From positions 1 to 6,031 of the forward strand of contig CANSLE010000158.1 of NCBI GenBank assembly GCA_947647645.1: a stretch of DNA of 6,031 bases. Direction: 5' to 3'. The notes under the pieces are model-generated. The model was not told the origin of the DNA. It did no database searches and saw nothing but the letters and a program-made list of their open reading frames with translations. Shown in pieces: positions 1-4,110 of the stretch; the first letter of the stretch is position 1, and each line of letters opens with the position of its first letter. A program made the position numbers and the translations under genes. This stretch comes from an uncultured Microbacterium sp. GTDB taxonomy: Bacteria > Actinomycetota > Actinomycetes > Actinomycetales > Microbacteriaceae.

Positions 1-28
1 GGCCGGATGCCGCGGCACGCGCCGGGGA

Positions 29-1189
29 CTAGGCGCTGACCGGGCCGAGCCAGGCGGCCGCGACGGTCGCGTGCGCCGACTCGGGGTCGGACGGGTGGAA
101 CATGCCGGCCAGGACGTCGCGGTAGAGGCGACTGAGCTCGGTGCGGATGAAATACGACGACCCGCCCGCGACGAGCATCGCCTCGTCGACGATCTGCTTG
201 GCCGCGACGACCGCGCGGTGCTTGAGGCCGGACAGCTTCGGGAACCACAGCGCCCCGTGGTCGACGAGCGCATCGACGTCGCGCGCGATCGACGCCACCT
301 GGGGGAGCAGGCCGTCGTAGGCGAGGGCCATCTCCGCGATACGCCACCGGATGTCGGGGTCGTCGCTGTAGGGGCGGCCGGTCTTCTTCGACGTCCGCGT
401 CGTCGCGGCGGCGATCGCGAGGTCGAGCGCGCGGCGGGCGACGCCGGTGTACACGGATGCCAGGAGCACCTCGAACACGCTGAAGATGCCGAACACGATC
501 GGGTCGGGGACCGGGCCCGGATCGACGCGGCGCACGACGCGGTCGGCGGGGGCGACGACGCCGTTGAGCACGGTCGTTCGCGACTGGGTGCCGCGCATGC
601 CGATCGTGTCCCAGTCGTCGCGGGTGCCGACCGCGTCGGTGCGGGGGACGAAGGCGTAGACCATCTTCGGCCCCGCCGGATCGGTGCTGTCGAGCCCGTG
701 CAGGCCCAGCTGGGTCCAGACGGGGCCGAGCGAGGTGAAGATCTTCGTCCCGGTGAACGTGTACGACCCGTCGGGAGCGGGCACCGCCGTCGTGTCGCTC
801 CCGAAGAGCACCAGGTCGTTGCCGGCCTCGCTGATGCCGAACGCGAACACCTCACCGGCTGCTGCGCCGGTCTGCACGAACCGGAGGTCGTCGATGCCCC
901 GGTCGGACATGACCTTCGCGACGCCGGTCCACACCAGGTGCATGTTGATGGCGAGCGCGGTGGCGGGCGCGGCCCCCGCGAGCCGCTGCTGCAGGACGGC
1001 GGCCTCGGCGAGACCCAGCCCCGCGCCGCCGAGCGCGGTGGGTACCAGGATCGAGAGGTACCCGGCATCCCTCAGCTCGGCGAGATCCTCGTCGGGGAAG
1101 CGGTTCTCGGCATCCACCGCTGCCGCGCGGGAGCGGATGCGCTCCAGCAGGTCGTCGGGGAGGTACGCGGTCGCATCGAAGTCACTCAC
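29..1189 (-). CDS. Acyl-CoA dehydrogenase-superfamily flavoprotein, 386 aa
   Basis: FAD/FMN-dependent acyl-CoA dehydrogenase-fold protein, presumably cytosolic; substrate unknown. The N-terminal helical domain spans about residues 1-110. The middle beta-domain carries the flavin/substrate signature GISEAGND (118-125), then TGTKIFTS (147-153) and the IGMRGTQSRT segment (196-205). The C-terminal helical domain runs from about 230 to 386. Length is normal for the family. The C-terminus reads YRDVLAGMFHP (356-366) where classical enzymes have a YEGT-type catalytic glutamate, so the usual base is absent. This tail resembles the monooxygenase-like branch (DszC/HsaA type, Acyl-CoA_dh_2 domain), so oxygenase or other chemistry is possible. 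The frame stays open 94 codons upstream, but that extension is serine/arginine-rich and covers the divergent promoter region. The GTG at 1189 was chosen because family-like sequence begins there (VSDFDATAYL). Family call is firm; the reaction is not. Confidence 0.85.
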   Translation of the reverse strand: MSDFDATAYLPDDLLERIRSRAAAVDAENRFPDEDLAELRDAGYLSILVPTALGGAGLGLAEAAVLQQRLAGAAPATALAINMHLVWTGVAKVMSDRGIDDLRFVQTGAAAGEVFAFGISEAGNDLVLFGSDTTAVPAPDGSYTFTGTKIFTSLGPVWTQLGLHGLDSTDPAGPKMVYAFVPRTDAVGTRDDWDTIGMRGTQSRTTVLNGVVAPADRVVRRVDPGPVPDPIVFGIFSVFEVLLASVYTGVARRALDLAIAAATTRTSKKTGRPYSDDPDIRWRIAEMALAYDGLLPQVASIARDVDALVDHGALWFPKLSGLKHRAVVAAKQIVDEAMLVAGGSSYFIRTELSRLYRDVLAGMFHPSDPESAHATVAAAWLGPVSA

Positions 1190-1201
1190 CCTTCCATCCT
1201 G
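1190..1201 (-). promoter_or_regulatory. Possible leaderless -10 (or AGGA ribosome site) before the acyl-CoA dehydrogenase-like gene
   Basis: On the minus strand the 12 bases before the GTG read CAGGATGGAAGG. The hexamer CAGGAT occupies -12 to -7, a near match to TANNNT and the position expected when transcription starts at the start codon. The same bases also contain AGGA seven nucleotides before GTG, which could act as a Shine-Dalgarno site, so the two readings cannot be separated here. No convincing -35 is visible. Confidence 0.4.
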
Positions 1202-1346
1202 CCCCTCGTCGCGCTCGCCGGGGCGCGTGCCCAACTCCTCCAGGTCGGCGCCGGGCGGACCGTCAGGAGCCGATCGGACGGCCACGGCCGCCGAGATGGA
1301 GGAGTTCGGTCCAAGATGTGGTCGGTACGGGTGGTCCGTCAGCGGG

Positions 1347-1358
1347 CAGGATGGGAAC
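1347..1358 (+). promoter_or_regulatory. Possible leaderless -10 (or AGGA ribosome site) before the 134-aa gene
   Basis: The 12 bases before ATG 1359 read CAGGATGGGAAC, with CAGGAT at -12 to -7. This is almost the same arrangement as the divergent gene's upstream 12-mer. AGGA with a seven-base spacer to ATG is the alternative ribosome-site reading. No clear -35 hexamer was found 16-19 bases upstream. Confidence 0.4.
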
Positions 1359-1763
1359 ATGATCTCGACCGAGCTGGCCGTCGCCCTCCGTGACGCGGGG
1401 CTCGTGTGGCGCCCGGCATCCGGCGACCGGTTCCAGCTTGACGAGCCGGAGTTCGAGGCCGACGTCTTCACGGTCAGCGAGATGACGATCGAGCCGCGCC
1501 ACTACGCCACCGGCGCGATCCTCGCCTTCAACGGCACGACGGAGTGGGCGCTGGACTCCGTGGCGCAGGCCGATGCGCTGTGGCTGCCGCGCGAGGATCA
1601 GCTGCGCGAGCTGCTGCGCGGCGCGTTCCGCCGCCTGGAGAGGCTGGCGGACACGCATCGCGTGGAGATCGAGTTCGCGGCCGAGCGACACACGTTCGAG
1701 CACCCGCAGCCCGAGGACGCATACGCTCTCGCCCTCCTGCACGTCCTGCGCCGCATCGCCTGA
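1359..1763 (+). CDS. Uncharacterised 134-aa actinobacterial protein
   Basis: Small acidic soluble protein of unknown function with no signal peptide or membrane segment. It begins MISTELAVALRDAGLVW; the middle contains DVFTVSEMTIE and a glycine-turn segment FNGTTEWALDSV, followed by ALWLPREDQLRELL and a charged helical tail. From memory, proteins with this FNGTTEWALDSV...LPREDQLRELL pattern occur widely in actinobacteria and are sometimes labelled 'pilus assembly protein CpaE'. Nothing here resembles the CpaE ATPase: there is no Walker motif and the length is far too short, so I do not adopt that name. The ATG at 1359 is preferred because the open frame upstream (to 684) is antisense to the acyl-CoA dehydrogenase-like gene and low in complexity. 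The gene is divergent from that gene, convergent with the MFS permease, and probably monocistronic. Confidence 0.75.
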   Translation: MISTELAVALRDAGLVWRPASGDRFQLDEPEFEADVFTVSEMTIEPRHYATGAILAFNGTTEWALDSVAQADALWLPREDQLRELLRGAFRRLERLADTHRVEIEFAAERHTFEHPQPEDAYALALLHVLRRIA

Positions 1764-1770
1764 CCTCCGC

Positions 1771-1799
1771 GTTCGGCCGCGTCGGCACCCGAACCGACG
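1771..1799. terminator. GC-rich hairpins between convergent genes
   Basis: The 42-bp gap between the convergent stops contains two mutually exclusive six-base inverted repeats: GTTCGG (1771-1776) with CCGAAC (1789-1794), and CGTCGG (1780-1785) with CCGACG (1794-1799) around an eight-base loop. Neither is followed by a T tract on either strand, so this is at best a weak bidirectional terminator. Confidence 0.3.
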
Positions 1800-1805
1800 A
1801 GGGCC

Positions 1806-3029
1806 TCAGGTGATGATGGGCACCGGTTCGGTGTCGGGGATGGGGCTCACGTCGCGCCCGCGCAGGTCGGGGAAGCCGCGGACGAAGAGCGCCGCGACGA
1901 GCGCGCCGACGATCGCGAAACCCGCCGCCGCGGCGTAGGCGCCCGCCGGACCCCGGCCGTCGATGAGGAAGCCCGCGATGGCCGATCCGAGTGCGGCGCC
2001 GATCAGCTGGCCGGTGCCGATCCAGCCGTACGCCTCGGCGGTCTCGCTGAACTTCACGGATGCCGAGGTCATCGCGAACATCACGGCCAGCGCCGGAGCG
2101 ATGCCGACGCCCGCGACGACCAGGCACGCACCGACCCACCACGGGGTGGTACCGCCGATGTCGCCGACGACGAACACCGCAGCGACCAGCCCCGCCGCGA
2201 CGACCGTCATGCGCCGTGCCATCGCCCACGGGCCCATCGGGATGTGGCCGAACGCGAGGCCGCCGGCCAGGCTGCCGACCGAGAACACGGCGAGGACGAG
2301 CCCCGCCTCCAGGCCGCCGTGGCCGAACGTCGCGACCACGGCAGCCTCGACCGCCGCGCACGCGCCGATGAGGAGGAAGCCGGTGACGGTGGCGAGCAGG
2401 ACGACCGGCTTGCCGAGCACTTTGCCGAACGCCCGGCGGCTGCGCGGGATGCGCACGCGTCCGACCTCGGGGGAGAGGATGAACCACGCGCCGCCGGCGG
2501 CGAGGATCGTGACGATGAGCAGGAGCGCCGGCACCGTGCCGACCTGCGTCGCGACGACGGTGATGACGACGGGCGCGAGGATCCAGATGATCTCCTGCAG
2601 GCTCGCGTCGAGCGAGAAGAGCGACGTCAGCTGGCGGGCGTTGACGAGCTTGGGGTAGATCGTCCGGACGGCCGATTGCACCGGCGGCGTGGACAGGCCC
2701 GCGATCAGGCCGAAGACCATGTAGCCGACCACCCCCATCGGCACGAGGGCGAGCACGAGCAGGGCGGCGGCGCAGACGGCGGTCGTGAGCGTGAGCACCC
2801 GCCGCATGCCCCAGCGGCCCATCCACCGGCTGGTCACCGGGCCGGCGGTCGCCTGTCCGACGGATGCCGCGGCGAGCACGAGCCCCGCCGAGCCGTAGGA
2901 GCCGGTCATCTGCTCGACGTGCAGCAGGATCGCGAGGCTGGTCATGCCGTTGGGGAACCGCGCCGTCAACTGGGCCGCGATGATGCGTGCCACTCCCCGC
3001 GTCCGCAGCAAATCCCGGTATCCCGCCAC
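1806..3029 (-). CDS. Major facilitator superfamily (MFS) permease, 407 aa
   Basis: Inner-membrane secondary transporter, predicted to have about 12 hydrophobic helices; substrate unknown, with drug or metabolite efflux a reasonable guess. The loop between helices 2 and 3 has an MFS motif-A-like stretch (residues 63-79, GPVTSRWMGRWGMRRVL), in which the usual acidic residue is replaced by serine. A basic central cytoplasmic loop (about 188-207, RVRIPRSRRAFGK) divides the two six-helix halves. The C-terminal tail is short, proline-rich and hydrophilic. Length is typical. The start is GTG at 3029: an in-frame TAG lies only four codons upstream, so no longer form is possible. A GGAGG abuts the GTG directly, too close for a normal ribosome site, which suggests leaderless translation. 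It is divergent from the nrd operon and convergent with the 134-aa gene, so context gives no substrate. Confidence 0.9.
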   Translation of the reverse strand: MAGYRDLLRTRGVARIIAAQLTARFPNGMTSLAILLHVEQMTGSYGSAGLVLAAASVGQATAGPVTSRWMGRWGMRRVLTLTTAVCAAALLVLALVPMGVVGYMVFGLIAGLSTPPVQSAVRTIYPKLVNARQLTSLFSLDASLQEIIWILAPVVITVVATQVGTVPALLLIVTILAAGGAWFILSPEVGRVRIPRSRRAFGKVLGKPVVLLATVTGFLLIGACAAVEAAVVATFGHGGLEAGLVLAVFSVGSLAGGLAFGHIPMGPWAMARRMTVVAAGLVAAVFVVGDIGGTTPWWVGACLVVAGVGIAPALAVMFAMTSASVKFSETAEAYGWIGTGQLIGAALGSAIAGFLIDGRGPAGAYAAAAGFAIVGALVAALFVRGFPDLRGRDVSPIPDTEPVPIIT

Positions 3030-3041
3030 CCTCCAACGCTA
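3030..3041 (-). promoter_or_regulatory. Predicted leaderless promoter -10 of the MFS gene
   Basis: On the minus strand the bases before the GTG read TAGCGTTGGAGG. TAGCGT fits TANNNT and sits exactly at -12 to -7 from the start codon, so transcription would begin at or next to the GTG. The -35 area (about 3058-3065) has only a weak match, TGTCGC, and overlaps one copy of the CGACACGC repeat. Confidence 0.55.
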
Positions 3042-3059
3042 CCCGTCTATGGCGACATC

Positions 3060-3122
3060 GCGACACGCCCGATGGATGCCGCGACACGCCGGAGCCGGTA
3101 TTCCACAGGCCGGTGCGTGTCG
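3060..3122. repeat. Repeated octamer CGACACGC (two direct, one inverted), candidate operator
   Basis: GCGACACGCC occurs exactly at 3060-3069 and 3081-3090, a 21-bp period (two helical turns). The inverse octamer GCGTGTCG lies at 3115-3122, 33 bp from the middle copy (about three turns). The copies therefore fall on roughly one face of the helix. The proximal copy covers the expected -35 region of the MFS promoter, so a repressor or activator of that gene is a plausible ligand. The middle and distal copies could also pair as an 8-bp stem. Confidence 0.45.
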
Positions 3123-3242
3123 GGAGCCCCCGCTAGCGTCCGATCTGTGGATGAGTGGATGCCGCCCGCGTGAAATGCCCGTGATCCAGGCCTTTTCCAG
3201 ACTCAGAAATGGGCGGTCTCCTGTGGATGAAACGGTGGACAA
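3099..3242. promoter_or_regulatory. Group of DnaA-box-like 9-mers upstream of nrdH
   Basis: Near matches to DnaA boxes (TTATCCACA or the actinobacterial TTGTCCACA, either strand) are TATTCCACA at 3099-3107, TGTGGATGA at 3146-3154, TTTTCCAGA at 3193-3201, TGTGGATGA at 3222-3230 and GGTGGACAA at 3234-3242. The last differs from TGTGGACAA, and each TGTGGATGA from TGTGGATAA, by one base. None is perfect, so binding is a hypothesis. DnaA control of ribonucleotide reductase genes is known for nrdAB in E. coli. Confidence 0.3.
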
Positions 3243-3288
3243 GCTGTGTTGTACATGGGGAGAGCGGTGCAAAACTACACGGATGTAA

Positions 3289-3304
3289 CTACTAGCCCTT
3301 GTGG
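3289..3304 (+). promoter_or_regulatory. Candidate NrdR box 1
   Basis: CTACTAGCCCTTGTGG, compared with the NrdR palindrome ACACWATATATWGTGT, keeps both arms (ACTA and TTGTG) but has GCCC in place of the central TATA. It matches at 9 of 16 positions. It begins 32 bp upstream of candidate box 2, the spacing of about three helical turns typical of paired NrdR sites. NrdR is the zinc-finger/ATP-cone repressor of ribonucleotide reductase genes. Confidence 0.45.
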
Positions 3305-3307
3305 TGC

Positions 3308-3336
3308 TGCCCAACGTCCGTACCCATATGTAGTAT
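3308..3336 (+). promoter_or_regulatory. Proposed nrdHIE promoter
   Basis: TAGTAT (3331-3336) is a good TANNNT -10 element. A weak -35, TGCCCA (3308-3313), lies 17 bp upstream. The predicted start is near 3343, giving a leader of about 100 nt before nrdH. The -10 lies inside candidate NrdR box 2, as expected for repressor control. Confidence 0.5.
3321..3336 (+). promoter_or_regulatory. Candidate NrdR box 2
   Basis: TACCCATATGTAGTAT matches the NrdR palindrome at 10 of 16 positions, including the ATAT centre and the right arm TAGT. It overlaps the proposed -10 hexamer of the nrd promoter, so bound NrdR would block RNA polymerase. Confidence 0.5.
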
Positions 3337-3341
3337 TGGAC

Positions 3342-3364
3342 TCCCGGCGGGGGCACAGCCGGGA
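3342..3364 (+). other. Hairpin at the predicted 5' end of the nrd mRNA
   Basis: TCCCGGC (3342-3348) pairs perfectly with GCCGGGA (3358-3364) around a nine-base loop. It lies just at the predicted transcription start. There is no following T tract, so it is more likely a stabilising 5' stem than a terminator. It matches no riboswitch class I recognise. Confidence 0.4.
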
Positions 3365-3433
3365 TCACAGACGAGAAGACAGCGGCATCCCGTGGGGATC
3401 GATCCGCGAAGACGAAGAAGACCAAGGGGAGAC

Positions 3434-3438
3434 AAGGA
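3434..3438 (+). promoter_or_regulatory. nrdH ribosome binding site
   Basis: AAGGA with a five-base spacer to ATG 3444. It follows a purine-rich leader segment containing GGGGAG (3427-3432) and supports this ATG over the open frame upstream. Confidence 0.8.
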
Positions 3439-3443
3439 ACGAC

Positions 3444-3677
3444 ATGGCAATCACGGTGTACACCAAGCCCTCCTGCGTGCAGTGCAACGCGACCTACCGC
3501 GCGCTGGACTCGAAGGGCATCGACTACGAGGTCCTCGACCTCTCGGAGGACCCGGCGGCCCTCGAGCACGTCAAGTCGCTCGGCTACCTGCAGGCACCGG
3601 TCGTCGTCACCGACGAGGACCACTGGTCGGGCTTCCGTCCCGACAAGATCGACGAGCTCGCGAGCCGTCTGGCCTGA
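3444..3677 (+). CDS. nrdH: NrdH, glutaredoxin-like redox protein for class Ib ribonucleotide reductase
   Basis: Small cytosolic thiol-disulfide carrier that reduces the active-site disulfide of NrdE after each turnover; the family is normally recharged by thioredoxin reductase. The 77-residue length is typical. The glutaredoxin-fold start (MAITVYTKPS) leads to the redox motif CVQC at residues 11-14. A cis-proline segment APVVV (51-55) follows, then the NrdH hallmark WSGFRPDK (61-68), which replaces the glutathione-binding features of true glutaredoxins. The ATG at 3444 has a good ribosome site and gives exactly the family N-terminus. It is the first gene of the operon, with nrdI one base after its stop. 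The upstream NrdR-like boxes suggest NrdR repression. The identification is secure. Confidence 0.98.
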   Translation: MAITVYTKPSCVQCNATYRALDSKGIDYEVLDLSEDPAALEHVKSLGYLQAPVVVTDEDHWSGFRPDKIDELASRLA

Positions 3678-3678
3678 C

Positions 3679-4110
3679 ATGCCGACGCTGACGAGCGCCC
3701 CACTGCTCGTCTACTTCTCGAGCGTGTCGGGCAATACGGCGCGTTTCATCGAGAAGCTCGGCCTGCCGGCCGTTCGCATCCCGCTCCTCCCTGGCGACGC
3801 CCCCTTCGAGGTCGACGAGCCTTTCGTGCTCGTGACCCCGACCTACGGGGGCGGCCAGGGACGCGGAGAGGAGAAGGGCGCCGTTCCCAAGCAGGTGATC
3901 CGGTTCCTCAACGACGAGCGACACCGGCATCTCATCCGCGGAGTGATCTCCGCGGGCAACACCAATTTCGGCGAGTCGTTCTGTCGCGCCGGTGACATCA
4001 TCAGCCGTAAGTGCACCGTGCCGCACTTGTACCGGCTCGAACTTTTCGGCACGCCCGACGACGTCGCTCGTGTGAGCGACGGATTGGAACGATGGTGGAA
4101 GCTGCAGTGA
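3679..4110 (+). CDS. nrdI: NrdI, flavodoxin-like activase of class Ib ribonucleotide reductase
   Basis: FMN protein that supplies the oxidant (superoxide or peroxide) used to build the Mn(III)2-tyrosyl radical cofactor of NrdF. The 143-residue length is normal. The N-terminal strand LLVYFSSVSGNTARF (9-23) contains the phosphate-binding loop. TPTYGGG (53-59) lies in the FMN ring-binding loop, GNTNFGESFC (93-102) is the NrdI signature, and the protein ends ERWWKLQ. The ATG at 3679 is one base past the nrdH stop; no other standard start lies before the conserved core. There is no good Shine-Dalgarno sequence ahead of it, so translation is probably coupled to nrdH. Its last bases overlap the nrdE start. 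The identification is secure. Confidence 0.98.
   Translation: MPTLTSAPLLVYFSSVSGNTARFIEKLGLPAVRIPLLPGDAPFEVDEPFVLVTPTYGGGQGRGEEKGAVPKQVIRFLNDERHRHLIRGVISAGNTNFGESFCRAGDIISRKCTVPHLYRLELFGTPDDVARVSDGLERWWKLQ

Larger units (their letters stand above)
3030..3443. other. Divergent regulatory interval between MFS gene and nrd operon
   Basis: This 414-bp gap has no convincing gene. From left to right it holds the MFS leaderless promoter, three copies of an octamer (CGACACGC or its complement), DnaA-box-like 9-mers, an 8-bp palindrome CGCTAGCG (3131-3138) that includes another TAGCGT, a locally AT-richer stretch (about 3240-3340), two NrdR-box-like sites, a -10 hexamer, a hairpin, a 10-bp palindrome GGATCGATCC (3396-3405), and a purine-rich run leading to the nrdH ribosome site. 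The length and density of sites are consistent with tight control of the nrd operon. Confidence 0.7.

Noticed and set aside
1..32. Possible C-terminal end of a plus-strand gene with stop TAG at 30-32
   Set aside because: Only nine codons are visible and another frame is also open, so coding status cannot be judged. If real, it would overlap the acyl-CoA dehydrogenase-like stop as CTAG.
684..1358. N-terminal extension of the 134-aa protein to 684
   Set aside because: The extension is antisense to the neighbouring gene, is Ser/Pro/Arg-rich, and precedes a well-placed ATG.
71..1393. 440-codon open frame on the plus strand opposite the acyl-CoA dehydrogenase-like gene
   Set aside because: The translation is Arg/Gly/Asp/Val-rich with no fold-like pattern, whereas the opposite strand encodes clear family motifs.
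1528..3087. 519-codon minus-strand frame overlapping the MFS gene
   Set aside because: Extremely Arg/Gly/His-rich. It is a shifted frame of the permease, which shows clean hydrophobic helices in its own frame.
3151..3288. 45-codon open frame and an overlapping 22-codon one at 3227-3295 before nrdH
   Set aside because: They have Cys/Trp/Arg-rich composition unlike neighbouring genes, no ribosome site, and overlap the regulatory sites.
3274..3290. CTACA-CGGA-TGTAA inverted repeat as an additional NrdR box
   Set aside because: The half-sites resemble NrdR arms, but the spacer is too long and the overall match to the 16-mer palindrome is poor.
3343..3443. Cobalamin or other riboswitch in the nrd leader
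   Set aside because: The leader is only about 100 nt, lacks recognisable conserved riboswitch boxes, and class Ib enzymes do not use B12.
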